Program-made: the position numbers and the translations under genes | Source: Kitasatospora sp. NBC_01266 | GTDB taxonomy: Bacteria; Actinomycetota; Actinomycetes; Streptomycetales; Streptomycetaceae | Direction: 5' to 3' | DNA length: 64,000 nt | Assembly: GCF_036242395.1 (NCBI RefSeq) | Contig: NZ_CP108458.1 | Location: 8,122,001-8,186,000 of the forward strand | Shown: positions 34,751 to 43,437 of the stretch, in pieces | How the letters are laid out: every line of letters begins with the position of its first letter | How positions within the stretch are numbered: position 1 is the stretch's first letter | Notes under the pieces: generated by a model | The model's input: only the letters and a program-made list of their open reading frames with translations | Database searches by the model: none | Told to the model about the DNA's origin: nothing

Positions 34751-35632
34751 TCAGTCCTGCCAGAGGCGCTCGGTCAGCGCGCGCAGCTGCGGCTCGTCCA
34801 GCGCGGCGACGACCTGGCCGGCGTGCGGGTCGCGGGCGTGCAGGGTGTGGATCAGCGGCGAGGACGGTCCGCCCAGCTCGATCACGCTCGCGGCGGCGCC
34901 GCGCACCACCCGCAGGGTGTCCGCCGGGGCGGTCACGTCGATCCGGTCGGACACCCCGGGGGTGACCCAGACCGGCACGCCGGCCAGCAGGCCGAGCAGC
35001 TGCAGGTGGTAGTGGCCGCACAGGACGATCCGCACGTCCGTGCCGCGGATCACCTCGGCCAACTGCTCGGGGTTGCGCAGGCCCAGGGCCCGATGGAACT
35101 CGATGTCGAGCGCGACCGGCGGGTGGTGCAGCACCAGGACCGTGCCCTGCGGCGCCGGCGTCGCCAGCACCTCGCGCAGCCAGTCGAGTTGGTCCTGGCC
35201 GACCCGGCCGTGGGCCCGGCCGGGGACCAGCGAGTCGAGGGTGACGAACCGGTAGCCGCCGACCGTGCTCACCGCGGCCCGCTCACCCTCGGCCGAGTCG
35301 ATGGCCCGCTCGGCGCGCTCCGCGCCACTGGGGTCCAGGTGCCCGGTGCCGAGTGCCTCGGCGAAGGCGGCGCGCTCGTCGTGGTTGCCGGTGCTGTAGA
35401 CCACCGGGGCGTTGCGGGCCGAGGCGAACGCGCCGATCAGCTCGCGTACGGCGACGTAGGCCTCGGGCGCGCCGGCGTCGGCCAGGTCGCCGCTGACCAC
35501 GATCGCGTCGGGGTCGGGTATCGAGGCCAGGTCGGCGAGCAGCCCGCGCAGGACCTCGGTGGTGTTGACACCGTTGGCGTTCGGGGCGTTCACGGCGTCG
35601 AGATGGGTGTCCGAGAGGTGGAGGATCCGCAT
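34751..35632 (-). CDS. Calcineurin-like metallophosphoesterase (CpdA-like)
   Basis: 293 residues. All metal-binding blocks are present: LSDTHLD (residue 6 on), VSGDLADAG, TGNHDER, LHHPP and CGHYHLQL. This pattern (DTH...GDL...GNHD...H...GHxH) is that of the cyclic-nucleotide or glycerophosphodiester phosphodiesterase group (CpdA/GpdQ). No signal peptide, so it is cytoplasmic. The start ATG has a GAAAGG-type site about 8 nt upstream. It lies in the same orientation as the flavoprotein gene downstream and the ferritin-like gene upstream, but spacing does not show an operon. Substrate uncertain. Confidence 0.85.
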   Translation of the reverse strand: MRILHLSDTHLDAVNAPNANGVNTTEVLRGLLADLASIPDPDAIVVSGDLADAGAPEAYVAVRELIGAFASARNAPVVYSTGNHDERAAFAEALGTGHLDPSGAERAERAIDSAEGERAAVSTVGGYRFVTLDSLVPGRAHGRVGQDQLDWLREVLATPAPQGTVLVLHHPPVALDIEFHRALGLRNPEQLAEVIRGTDVRIVLCGHYHLQLLGLLAGVPVWVTPGVSDRIDVTAPADTLRVVRGAAASVIELGGPSSPLIHTLHARDPHAGQVVAALDEPQLRALTERLWQD

Positions 35633-35696
35633 GCGAAAGGACGCTACAAGATCAACCGGACCGCTGTCCCCCCGCTCGGGTGACGCCGGGGCGGGC

Positions 35697-36488
35697 TCAG
35701 GCGAAGGACTCGTGCACGGGCGGGCCGCCCAGGGCGTTGCGGTTGTGCGGCATCGTCAGCGTCAGCATCCGCCGGTGGCCGCCGCCGAACCGCTCGTACG
35801 CGTACACCCCGTGCACGCCGGCGGCGAGCAGCGCGGACTTCGCGCGCGGCCAGCGCAGGATCTCGCCCAGGTGCGCCAGCACCGCCAGGCTGACGTCCCG
35901 GTAGGTGCGGATCTCGGCGTGCGAGGTCTCCTGAAGGGTGGTCAGGATCAGCCGTCCGTGCCCGCCCGCCGCCAGCCGCAGCAGCTCCTCATGGCAGTAG
36001 GCGAGGTGGTTGTCCTCGTCGGCGGAGATCATCCGCACCGCGCGTCCGACCTCCGGGTGGCCGTCGAAGACCTTGCGCAGCAGCTGCATCTGCTCGGCCG
36101 CCCGCTGCTCGGTGACCCGGCTGTGGGCCAGGTAGACGATCACGTCCCGCTCGGTCAGCGGCTCGTCGCGGCGCAGCCGGGTGTGCGCCAGGCCGATGCC
36201 CTGGCGCTCCAGGATCATCGTGTAGTCGGTGTCGTCGGGCACCGGGACCGGCGCCAGACCGCGCTTGTGCAGCAGGGCGTTGAAGATCCGGCCGTGCTTC
36301 TCCTCGTCGGCCCCGTGCCGGGCGATCTTCGGGGCGAGCTCCTGGTCCTCGACCAGCTGGGCGATCCGCCCGTTCTCCCAGCCGCCCTGGTCCTCGCCCT
36401 TGGCGGCGATCGAGCAGAAGAGCTGGAAGGCCTGGTCGTTGTTGTGGATCTCCTGGAACAGACTGCGGGCTGAGAGCACCTGGACCAC
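35697..36488 (-). CDS. Ferritin-like diiron protein
   Basis: 263 residues, helical, with repeated acidic/His pairs expected of a ferritin-like four-helix bundle: RHGADEEKHGRIF (about 57-69), RVTEQRAAEQ, SADEDNHLAYCHEE (about 152-165) and QETSHAEIRTYRD. The C-terminal 60 residues form an extra conserved-looking arm. I start at the GTG (36488) for length; GTG three codons later is equally possible and ribosome-site evidence is weak. The family occurs widely in Streptomyces without a fixed function; oxidase activity or iron handling is possible. Confidence 0.72.
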   Translation of the reverse strand: MVQVLSARSLFQEIHNNDQAFQLFCSIAAKGEDQGGWENGRIAQLVEDQELAPKIARHGADEEKHGRIFNALLHKRGLAPVPVPDDTDYTMILERQGIGLAHTRLRRDEPLTERDVIVYLAHSRVTEQRAAEQMQLLRKVFDGHPEVGRAVRMISADEDNHLAYCHEELLRLAAGGHGRLILTTLQETSHAEIRTYRDVSLAVLAHLGEILRWPRAKSALLAAGVHGVYAYERFGGGHRRMLTLTMPHNRNALGGPPVHESFA

Positions 36489-36628
36489 CTTCGCGCGGAG
36501 ACCTGATCATCGCTCAGTGAACTCAGTCCGGGAGTCCGGCGGCAACAGCTGACCCGCCCGTTTGCCCCGTCCGGGGGACCGCCGTCGCGCGGACGGCCCG
36601 CACCGGTGGCGGGTGGGCCCGGTCGGTC

Positions 36629-37408
36629 TCAGTCGATCGGTACGGAGCGCAGGTCGCGCAGCGTGCGCGCCAGTGTCCAGGCCGGGAGCAGCAGTGCGGC
36701 GCCCGCCGCGACGGCGAGCGGACCGGGATGCGGGTGAGTCGCCGCACAGCCCAGTACCAGGGCGCCGGCCAGCGTGGTCGCGGCGGCGAGCGTGCCCAGG
36801 CCCAGGCGGAGCCGGCCGGAGCGGGGCGCGACCAGCACCGGCGCGGTGAGGGAGGCCAGGATCCGGCAGCCCTGCACACCGCCGGTCGCGATCGCGCCCC
36901 AGCGGGCGGCCAGTACGGCGTCGCGCCAGGGGCAAGGGGCGAGCGCGCTCGGGCCCAGGTGGGCGGCGGCCAGCGCGCCGGCGCCGAGCAGCGCCGGGCC
37001 GGTGAGGCGGCGCACCGCCACCTCGGCGAGCAGCAGGGCCGTGGTGCCGGTCAGCCGGGGCAGCGGAGCGACCAGCAGCAGGCCGAGCACGAGCAGGGCC
37101 AGCCAGGCGGTGGCCGGCCAGTGGCCGCCGATCCGTGCCGTCAGCGGTGCGCCCTGCTCGGCGGCCAGTTGCCCGAGCCCGGCACTGACCAGCGCGGCGG
37201 CCACGGCCAGCGTCGCCGCCCGCTGCCCCCGTTGCAGGCGGGAGTCGGCCGGCCAGAGCAGCGGGTGCAGCCACAGGTCCGCCATAGTGAGCACCAGCCC
37301 GGGCCAGGACCGCCAGCCGGCTGCCCGGGTCTCGGCCTCCAGCGCCTCGCCCCAGCGTTCGCGGAACGCGCCGGGGTAGAGCCTGACCAGGAGCTGGTGG
37401 AGCCTCAC
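36629..37408 (-). CDS. Polytopic membrane protein coupled to PadR
   Basis: 259 residues. The first 40 residues (RLHQLLVRLYPGAFRERWGEALEAE) match the soluble N-terminus seen in membrane proteins encoded next to PadR regulators; about six hydrophobic segments follow between residues 60 and 250. The GTG start overlaps the PadR stop (GTGA), so the pair is translationally coupled. The usual reading is a membrane stress or permease-like protein under PadR control. No transporter motif is visible. Confidence 0.7.
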   Translation of the reverse strand: MRLHQLLVRLYPGAFRERWGEALEAETRAAGWRSWPGLVLTMADLWLHPLLWPADSRLQRGQRAATLAVAAALVSAGLGQLAAEQGAPLTARIGGHWPATAWLALLVLGLLLVAPLPRLTGTTALLLAEVAVRRLTGPALLGAGALAAAHLGPSALAPCPWRDAVLAARWGAIATGGVQGCRILASLTAPVLVAPRSGRLRLGLGTLAAATTLAGALVLGCAATHPHPGPLAVAAGAALLLPAWTLARTLRDLRSVPID

Positions 37409-37704
37409 GTGGCCTTCAGCCCGAGGCTCTTCAGGCCGGCCCTGGCCACCTTGGCCATGGCGCGCAGCTCCTGCTCCAGCACCTGCCGGCCGAGCGGGGT
37501 CAGCCGCACCGGCCGTTGGCGGCCCTGGCCCTCGGCGGGCTGGATGAGCTCCTTGGCCTCCAGCCGGGTGAGCGCGCCGTAGAGGCTGCCGGGCCCGAGC
37601 CGTTCGCCGACCAGTTCCTCGATCGCCGTGTTGATGGCGTAGCCGTGCAGCGGCCCGTCGGCCAGCACGCACAGCACCAGCGTCTGGGCGTCGTACGCCT
37701 GCAT
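37405..37704 (-). CDS. PadR-family transcriptional regulator
   Basis: 99 residues. Winged-helix PadR domain: LVLCVLADGPLHGYAINTAIEELVGERLGPGSLYGALTRLE is the family signature, followed by the wing and a short C-terminal helix. The start has GGAGGGAG upstream. PadR proteins repress genes until a small ligand binds. The 14-bp-spaced element array just upstream (37744-37806) is the obvious binding site, which suggests autoregulation of padR and its membrane partner and perhaps control of the divergent prenyltransferase gene. Confidence 0.9.
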   Translation of the reverse strand: MQAYDAQTLVLCVLADGPLHGYAINTAIEELVGERLGPGSLYGALTRLEAKELIQPAEGQGRQRPVRLTPLGRQVLEQELRAMAKVARAGLKSLGLKAT

Positions 37705-37743
37705 CGCCTGGCGCTCCCTCCACTCGTGGCCGGCGCGCTCACG

Positions 37744-37806
37744 ATACTACGCGGCGGGTAGTACGCACCGAGTAGTACTTGCCACGTAGTACGCGGTGTG
37801 TACTAT
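37744..37806. promoter_or_regulatory. Five-site operator array with exact 14-bp period
   Basis: Heptamers begin at 37744 (ATACTAC), 37758, 37772 and 37786 (all GTAGTAC) and 37800 (GTACTAT). The spacing is exactly 14 bp in every step. The outer two are inverted relative to the inner three (their complements read GTAGTAT and ATAGTAC). The array sits between divergent padR and the prenyltransferase gene, and the last element contains TACTAT, a possible -10 box for the latter. Likely a PadR operator; 14 bp is not a whole number of helical turns, so successive sites face around the helix. Confidence 0.7.
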
Positions 37807-37864
37807 GCGCCCATCGCTGATGGTCAGAACCTTTGCTCAGAACTCTGTTGAACGGACGTGAGTC

Positions 37865-38659
37865 ATGCGGATCACCGACCTGCCCTACGCCCTCTACACC
37901 CGCCGGCTGCGGCGTCAGCTCCGGCCCCGCGGCGGGCGGCCGGGCGGCCGGCTGCCCGAGCACGTCGGGCTGATCATGGACGGCAACCGGCGCTGGGCCA
38001 AGCAGATGGGCATGGCCAGCCCCAGCCTCGGCCACCGGTACGGCGCCGAGCACGTCGAGGAGGTGCTCTCCTGGTGTGAGGCGCTGGAGATCAGGCACGT
38101 CACCGTCTTCGTCTGCTCCACCGAGAACCTGCAGCGCCGCGGCGACACCGAGGTCGCCTTCCTGATGCGGCTGATCGAGCAGGTGGTGGCCGACAAGCTG
38201 GCCCGGCCCGACGCCCGCTGGCGGGTGCACCTGGCCGGGACCCTGGACGCGCTGCCCGATTCCACCGCGCACGCCCTCAAGTGCGCGGTGGACGCGACCC
38301 GCGACTGCGCCACCGGCGCGCACGTCACCCTCGCCATCGGCTACGGCGGCCGCCAGGAGGTGATCGACGCCATGCGCGAACTGATGACGGAGCGCGCCGA
38401 GGCCGGGGAGTCGCTGACCGACCTGGCGGCGAGCCTGACCACCGAGGACCTCTCCCGCCACCTCTACACGGCCGGGCGCCCCGATCCCGATCTGGTGATC
38501 CGCACCAGCGGGGAGCAGCGGCTGTCCAACTTCCTGCTCTGGCAGAGTGCCTACGCCGAGTTGTACTTCTGCGAGGCATACTGGCCGGCCTTCCGCGAGG
38601 TCGACTTCCTGCGGGCGGTGCGCAGCTTCGCCGCCCGCCAGCGTCGATACGGTGGCTGA
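37865..38659 (+). CDS. uppS: Cis-prenyltransferase (undecaprenyl diphosphate synthase family)
   Basis: 264 residues. Z-prenyltransferase signature blocks: GLIMDGNRRWAKQMGM (about 36-51, with the catalytic Asp), LGHRYGAEHV, FVCSTENLQRR, and the C-terminal RTSGEQRLSNFLLWQSAYAE. The enzyme chains isopentenyl units to make the lipid carrier for wall synthesis, or shorter chains. Streptomyces have several paralogues, so this may not be the essential copy. The basic N-terminal extension (YTRRLRRQLRPRGGRPGG) is unusual in its Arg content. Transcription is probably from the PadR-site region. Confidence 0.9.
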   Translation: MRITDLPYALYTRRLRRQLRPRGGRPGGRLPEHVGLIMDGNRRWAKQMGMASPSLGHRYGAEHVEEVLSWCEALEIRHVTVFVCSTENLQRRGDTEVAFLMRLIEQVVADKLARPDARWRVHLAGTLDALPDSTAHALKCAVDATRDCATGAHVTLAIGYGGRQEVIDAMRELMTERAEAGESLTDLAASLTTEDLSRHLYTAGRPDPDLVIRTSGEQRLSNFLLWQSAYAELYFCEAYWPAFREVDFLRAVRSFAARQRRYGG

Positions 38660-38736
38660 CCGCCCGCAGGTGCGGTGCGGCGGATCCGGGGGACTCCTCC
38701 CGCGCGGCAGGGGGACGGTGGCATGATGTCCCGGCC

Positions 38737-39492
38737 ATGACTGCCGCCCCGGAAACCGAGGCCGGGCCCGCGCCGGGCCGGGCCGCCGCGCTCGACCTTC
38801 GCGTACTGCGGGCACTGCCCTTCGCGACGGTCAGCGTGGTGCTGGCCGTGGCCGGGCACACGCTGGCCTCCGGGGCCGCGGTGCCGGCGGGTGCGGTGCT
38901 GCTCGGGTGGGGGCTGACGGGCGCGGCGGCGGTCTGCGGGGGGCGGCGGGAGCGCTCGCTGTCCACGATCACCGGCGCGCTGGGCGCGGCCCAACTGGGA
39001 CTGCACCTGCTCTTCCACCTCGCGCAGGGGGCGGGGGCGCCGGGGATGGCCGGCATGCCGGGGATGTCGTCGATGCCCGCCATGCCTGGTATGCCGTCAG
39101 CCGCCGCCCCGGTGGCGCCGCACGCGCTCGGCTGGGCCCATGCGCTGCTGCTCGGCCTCAGCCCCGCCATGCTGGCCGCTCACCTGGTGGCGACCGTGCT
39201 GGCGGGCTGGTGGCTGCGCCAGGGGGAGGCGGCGATCTGGCGGTTGGTCCGCCTCACCGCGCGGGCCGCCGTCACCACCGCCGGGGCCTGGGCGGTGGCG
39301 CCGCGCCGGCTGCTCGCGCTCTGCGCCGCGCTGCGCGAGGGTCTCGGGGCGCGGTGGCGAGGGGCGACGCGGGCGGTCGTCCGCTGCGGCGAGCCGGCGT
39401 CGCGGCCGGCCTCGACACTACTGCGGCACTCGGTGATCAGACGGGGACCACCCGGCGGACCGGTCGGCTTCCGACCCCTCCGCCTGACCTGA
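38737..39492 (+). CDS. Membrane protein with Met-rich loop
   Basis: 251 residues, four to five membrane segments. Between the third and fourth lies a Met/Gly/Pro/Ala loop (about 106-130) with six Met in the run MAGMPGMSSMPAMPGM, an arrangement typical of Cu(I) binding at the outer face. A basic cytoplasmic tail follows. The ATG (MTAAPETE) is in frame with a weak GGACGG site. The next gene encodes a YcnI-like copper protein 76 nt downstream, so a copper-handling pair is likely. Family name not recognised. Confidence 0.68.
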   Translation: MTAAPETEAGPAPGRAAALDLRVLRALPFATVSVVLAVAGHTLASGAAVPAGAVLLGWGLTGAAAVCGGRRERSLSTITGALGAAQLGLHLLFHLAQGAGAPGMAGMPGMSSMPAMPGMPSAAAPVAPHALGWAHALLLGLSPAMLAAHLVATVLAGWWLRQGEAAIWRLVRLTARAAVTTAGAWAVAPRRLLALCAALREGLGARWRGATRAVVRCGEPASRPASTLLRHSVIRRGPPGGPVGFRPLRLT

Positions 39493-39568
39493 TCACACCT
39501 CCGCACGCACCGCCGCCCACCAGGGCAGGCGTCAGCGTGCCATGTCCCAGTACGGAGAACACATCATC

Positions 39569-40309
39569 ATGCGCAGGTCTCCGCAGTCCCGTTCGGGCCA
39601 CTCCCGTTCCGGCCAGTCCCGCTCCCGTCGCGCCGCCGCTGTTGCCGCGCTGGCCGGCGCCGCCGTGCTGCTGGTCGCCGGGCCCGCCTCCGCGCACGTC
39701 ACCGTCCAGCCGCCGAGCGTCTCGAAGGACGCCACCGACCAGACGTTCGCGTTCCGGGTGCCCAACGAGGAGGACAACGCCAACACGGTGAAGGTCGAGG
39801 TCGACTTCCCGACCGACACCCCGATCCCCTCGGCGCTGGTCGCCCCCGTGCCCGGCTGGACCGACCAGATCCAGACGGTCAAGCTCGCCACCCCGATCCA
39901 CACCGACGACGGCGACATCACCGACGTCGTCTCGCAGATCGTCTGGACCGGCGGGCAGATCACGCCGAACCACTACCAGGACTTCACCGTCGACTTCGGC
40001 GCGCTGCCCGACGGCACCGACCAGGTGGTGTTCAAGGCGCTGCAGACGTACAGCGACGGGAACATCGTGCGCTGGATCGACCTGCAGAAGCCGGGCCAGC
40101 CCGAGCCCGAGCACCCGGCGCCGGTGCTGAAGCTCACCAGCACCCCCGCCGCCACGACCAGCACCACCGTGGCTGCGCCGAAGAGCGACAGTGACTCCAC
40201 CGCTCGTGCGCTCGGCATCGCGGGCATCGTGGTCGGCGTGCTCGGCGCGGTGGTCGGCGCCGTGCTCGGCCGCCGTGGCAACGGCGGCAGCGGTACGGCC
40301 GCGGCCTGA
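39569..40309 (+). CDS. YcnI/DUF1775 copper-associated exported protein
   Basis: 246 residues. An N-terminal signal with RR (SRSRRAAAVAALAGAAVLLVAG) ends at ASA, and the mature protein begins HVTVQPPSV, placing His1 at the N-terminus as in YcnI, where it helps bind Cu(II). The conserved FRVPNEEDNANTVKVEVDFP and the Trp of the copper site (GWTDQ) are present. A Pro/Thr linker leads to a C-terminal membrane helix (about 214-234), so it is anchored outside the cell. ATG at 39569 (MRRSPQ) has GGAGA upstream; an in-frame ATG at 39542 is possible. Confidence 0.88.
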   Translation: MRRSPQSRSGHSRSGQSRSRRAAAVAALAGAAVLLVAGPASAHVTVQPPSVSKDATDQTFAFRVPNEEDNANTVKVEVDFPTDTPIPSALVAPVPGWTDQIQTVKLATPIHTDDGDITDVVSQIVWTGGQITPNHYQDFTVDFGALPDGTDQVVFKALQTYSDGNIVRWIDLQKPGQPEPEHPAPVLKLTSTPAATTSTTVAAPKSDSDSTARALGIAGIVVGVLGAVVGAVLGRRGNGGSGTAAA

Positions 40310-40315
40310 CAGCAG

Positions 40316-40357
40316 GGGCGGGTGCGGGCGGCCGATCCGGTCCGCCCGCACCCGCCC
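40316..40357. terminator. Bidirectional terminator, 16-bp stem
   Basis: GGGCGGGTGCGGGCGG (40316-40331) pairs perfectly with CCGCCCGCACCCGCCC (40342-40357) across a 10-nt loop, between two convergent genes. It would end transcription from both sides. Confidence 0.82.
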
Positions 40358-40383
40358 TCGCGTTCACCCCGTACCAGGCGAAC

Positions 40384-41214
40384 TCAGGACCCGAACTGTC
40401 GCCGCAGCAGGGCGTCGAAGACGCGGGCACCGAGCAGCCGCCGGGTCTGCACCAGCACCATGGCGGCCGGGGTGACCACGTAGCGTGACCGCGGCCGGGC
40501 CGCCAGCACGGCGTGCTCGATCGCCCGGGCCACCGCCGCCGGCTCGCCGGCGATCAGCCGGTTGCGGTAGGCGGTGGCGAACAGCCGCCCGTTCGCGGCG
40601 GTCAGTGCGCCGTACGGGCCGTCCGGGACGGCGGAGTCCGCCAGGGTGGCGGCGGCGGTGTCGCCGAAGGACGTGCGGATCACCCCGGGTTCGATCAGGC
40701 TCACCTTGATCCCGAACGGCGCCACCTCGAAGCGCAGCGCGTCGCTGAGCGCCTCCAGTGCGTACTTGCTGGCGTGGTAGTAACCGCCGACCGGGAAGAC
40801 CAGCCGCCCGCCCATCGAGCCGACGTTGACGATCCGGCCCCGGCCCGCCGCGCGCATCCCCGGCAGCACCAGCTGGGTCAGCCGGGCCGGGCCGAACAGG
40901 TTGGTCTCGAACTGCCGGCGGACCGCGTCCAGACCGGCCTCCTCGATCGCGCCGTACGCTCCGTAGCCGGCGTTGTTGACCAGCACGCCCACCGAGCCGT
41001 GGGCCCGCTCGATCCTGCGGACGGCGGCGGCCATCGACTCCTCGTCGGTGACGTCCAGGGCCTGCGTGTGCGCCCCGGCCTGGGCCAGACCGGCGAGCGT
41101 CTCGGGGCGGCGGGCGGTGGCGTAGACGGTCAGCTCACGGCGGCGGGTCAGCCGCTGGGCGGTGGCGTGGCCGATGCCGGAGGAGGTGCCGGTGATCAGG
41201 ACGGCGGTGGTCAT
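40384..41214 (-). CDS. Short-chain dehydrogenase/reductase
   Basis: 276 residues, classical SDR. Cofactor site LITGTSSGIGHATA, LVNNAGYGAYG, Ser in NVGSMGGR and YHASK (Tyr about 150). The Arg after the first strand (ATARRPE) suggests NADPH. An AGGAGGAG site precedes the ATG. The long C-terminal helix region (RYRVVTPAAMVLVQTRRLLGAR-like) is typical of the oxidoreductases named for retinol-type SDRs. No substrate can be assigned. Confidence 0.88.
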   Translation of the reverse strand: MTTAVLITGTSSGIGHATAQRLTRRRELTVYATARRPETLAGLAQAGAHTQALDVTDEESMAAAVRRIERAHGSVGVLVNNAGYGAYGAIEEAGLDAVRRQFETNLFGPARLTQLVLPGMRAAGRGRIVNVGSMGGRLVFPVGGYYHASKYALEALSDALRFEVAPFGIKVSLIEPGVIRTSFGDTAAATLADSAVPDGPYGALTAANGRLFATAYRNRLIAGEPAAVARAIEHAVLAARPRSRYVVTPAAMVLVQTRRLLGARVFDALLRRQFGS

Positions 41215-41275
41215 GCTGCTCCTCCTGGTGCTGCTCGGGGTGGCGGGCGTCGCGCACGGCGGCGGGCGGTCGCCG

Positions 41276-41632
41276 TCAGGGGCGGGCCAGGCGGCGTTCA
41301 CCGGCGGCGCCGGCCTCGTAGGGCAGCTCGTAGTGCGCGAAGACGGCCGGTTCATCCTCGGCCGGCAGGACGCCGTCGGTGTCGATCGACGGGGAGTCCC
41401 TGACCAGGTTCCGCGGGTAGCGCACCTTCAGGTAGCCCGGCCCGACCGTGGCACCGGTGAGCGGGACGAACGCCAGCCGGCGCCGGGTCGGCATGCCGAC
41501 GGTGACGGTGGCGAAGGCCGGCAGATCGCTGCGCGTGTCGACGTAGATCGCCTCCAGCGGACCGATCTTGCGGCCCTCCGGGTCGACCACGTCGTGGCCT
41601 CGCCACTCCCTGATGTCCTCGGGCTCGAACAC
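41276..41632 (-). CDS. PRC-barrel domain protein
   Basis: 118 residues. The PRC-barrel core is visible in IREWRGHDVVDPEGRKIGPLEAIYVDTRSD and the strands FATVTVGMPTRRRLAFVPL and YLKVRYPRN, followed by an acidic tail. The GTG start has GGAGGG about 8 nt upstream. Such proteins are abundant in Streptomyces and thought to be small binding or stress proteins. The 267-nt gap upstream to the ACP gene holds divergent promoters but no clear motif. Confidence 0.82.
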   Translation of the reverse strand: MFEPEDIREWRGHDVVDPEGRKIGPLEAIYVDTRSDLPAFATVTVGMPTRRRLAFVPLTGATVGPGYLKVRYPRNLVRDSPSIDTDGVLPAEDEPAVFAHYELPYEAGAAGERRLARP

Positions 41633-41899
41633 CTTGCCACCCTCCTCGTCGCGGACGGCCGGACCGGCCGGACCGACCGTTCCATCGTCACGCGCCCGCG
41701 CCCGGGTGGCGCGCGGAAGCGCGCGGCGGCTCCTGGGCGCGCAACAGTCGGCGCCGTGCAACACACCCGGCAGCGGGGAGCCGTTCCGGTGCGCGGGCGC
41801 GGCGGGCGCTAATGGCGGTACGGCCCGCGGAACCCTCCGCCGGCCGGCCGTGACTCCCCACTCCGCGCAGCGCGGTGTCCCGTCCCGTGAAGGAACGTC

Positions 41900-42172
41900 A
41901 TGTCCAGCCAGGTGCACCCCGTCCTCGCGCGGGTCCTCGTCTCCGCCTTCCAGCTGCCCGCCGAAGCGCTGGTGCCGACCGCGACGCTGGAGGAACTCGG
42001 CCTCGACTCGCTGGCCGTCGTGGAGCTCAGCGACATCCTCGCCGAGGAGTTCGACCTCGCCATCGCCGACGGCGAGTTGGCCGGTGCCGCCTCGCTGGGG
42101 CGGATCGGCGACCTGCTCGGCGAGCTGTCCGGCGCCGTGCCCGAGCACGACGCCAAGGCGCAGCTGCCGTGA
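41900..42172 (+). CDS. Acyl carrier protein
   Basis: 90 residues. The phosphopantetheine site is LEELGLDSLAVVELSDILAE (Ser about 39), in a typical four-helix ACP with an acidic helix 2. GAAGGA lies before the ATG. Its stop overlaps the ketosynthase start (GTGA), making it the first gene of an ACP-KS-AT translationally coupled trio. It is distinct in context from the primary fatty acid synthase locus (fabD-fabH-acpP-fabF order), so a specialised pathway is likely. Confidence 0.93.
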   Translation: MSSQVHPVLARVLVSAFQLPAEALVPTATLEELGLDSLAVVELSDILAEEFDLAIADGELAGAASLGRIGDLLGELSGAVPEHDAKAQLP

Positions 42173-43437
42173 CCGCGACCCCCGTCACGACTGCCGCGAC
42201 CGCCGCGACCGCGGGGAACGCCGAGATCGCCGTCACCGGGCTCGGGGTGGTCAGCCCCGCCGGGATCGGTGCCGAGGCCTGCTGGCGCCGGGTCTGCCTG
42301 GGGGCGCCGACCGCCGCCGTCGATCCCGAGCTGCGCGGCCTGCGGCCGGACTTCTCCTGCCGGGTGCCGACGTTCGACGCGGTCGGGCGGCTCGGTGCCG
42401 CCCTGGCCAGGCGGACCGACCGGTTCACCCAGTTCGCGCTGCTCGCCGCCCAGGAGGCCGTCACCCAGGCCGGCCACGACCCGGCGGGCTGGGACGCCAC
42501 CCGGGTCGCCGTGGTCACCGGCTCCGCCTTCGGCGGGGTGGGCACGCTGGTCCGGCAGGCCGGGCTGCTCGCCGAGCACGGTGCCGGACGGGTCTCGCCG
42601 CTCACCGTGCCGCTGGTGATGGCCAACATGAGTGCCGGGCAGCTCTCCGCCGCGCTCGGCGTGCGCGGGCCCAGCCTGGCCGTCGCCACCGCGTGCGCCT
42701 CGGGTGCCACCGCGATCGGGGTGGCTCGCGACCTGCTGCGCTCCGGCGCCTGCGATGTGGCGCTGGCCGGCGGCACGGAGGCGGCCGTCGACCGGCTGAC
42801 CGCCGCCGCCTTCGCCCGGCTGGACGCGCTGGCGCCGCTGCCCGCCAGCCAGGGCCCGGCGGCCGCCTCCCGCCCGTTCGACGCCGAGCGGCAGGGCTTC
42901 GTGCTGGCCGAGGGCGCGGCGGTGCTGGTCCTGGAGCGGCTCGCCGACGCCAAGGCACGCGGGGCGCGGGTGCTCGGCCGCCTGGTCGGGTACGGCGCCG
43001 CCGCCGACGCCCACCATCCGACCACCCCGCACCCGGCCGGGGTCGGCCTGGAACTCGCGCTGCGCCGCGCGCTGGCGGACGCGGGCGCGCGGCCGGCCGA
43101 GGTCGACCACGTCAACGCGCACGCGACCGGGACACCGCTCGGTGACCTGGCCGAGGCACGGACCCTGCACCGGCTGTTCGGCGCCGTGCCGGTCACCGCC
43201 GCCAAGGGCACCCTCGGGCACACCCTCGGCGCGGCCGGTGCGATCGAGGCCGCCCTGACCGTGCTGACGGTGGCCGAGGGGCTGATCCCGCCCACCGCCA
43301 ACCTGGCCAAGCAGGACCCCGAGATCGACCTGGACGTGGTGCACGGCGCGCCGCGCCCGGCCCGGATCGGCCTCGCACTGACCGACTCGGCGGGCTTCGG
43401 CGGGCAGAACGCGGTGCTCGCCTTCGCACCGGCGTGA
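42169..43437 (+). CDS. FabF-like beta-ketoacyl-ACP synthase
   Basis: 422 residues, condensing enzyme. The active Cys is in ATACASGATAIG (about 180), with His in NAHATGTPLGD (about 320) and KGTLGHTLGAAG (about 355), and the Gly-rich SAGFGGQNA at the end. The complete Cys-His-His triad means it can decarboxylate and condense. No chain-length factor partner is present, so it behaves as a FabF homodimer rather than an aromatic type II KS/CLF pair. The N-terminus has a short Thr/Ala-rich extension. GTG start overlaps the ACP stop. Confidence 0.92.
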   Translation: MTATPVTTAATAATAGNAEIAVTGLGVVSPAGIGAEACWRRVCLGAPTAAVDPELRGLRPDFSCRVPTFDAVGRLGAALARRTDRFTQFALLAAQEAVTQAGHDPAGWDATRVAVVTGSAFGGVGTLVRQAGLLAEHGAGRVSPLTVPLVMANMSAGQLSAALGVRGPSLAVATACASGATAIGVARDLLRSGACDVALAGGTEAAVDRLTAAAFARLDALAPLPASQGPAAASRPFDAERQGFVLAEGAAVLVLERLADAKARGARVLGRLVGYGAAADAHHPTTPHPAGVGLELALRRALADAGARPAEVDHVNAHATGTPLGDLAEARTLHRLFGAVPVTAAKGTLGHTLGAAGAIEAALTVLTVAEGLIPPTANLAKQDPEIDLDVVHGAPRPARIGLALTDSAGFGGQNAVLAFAPA

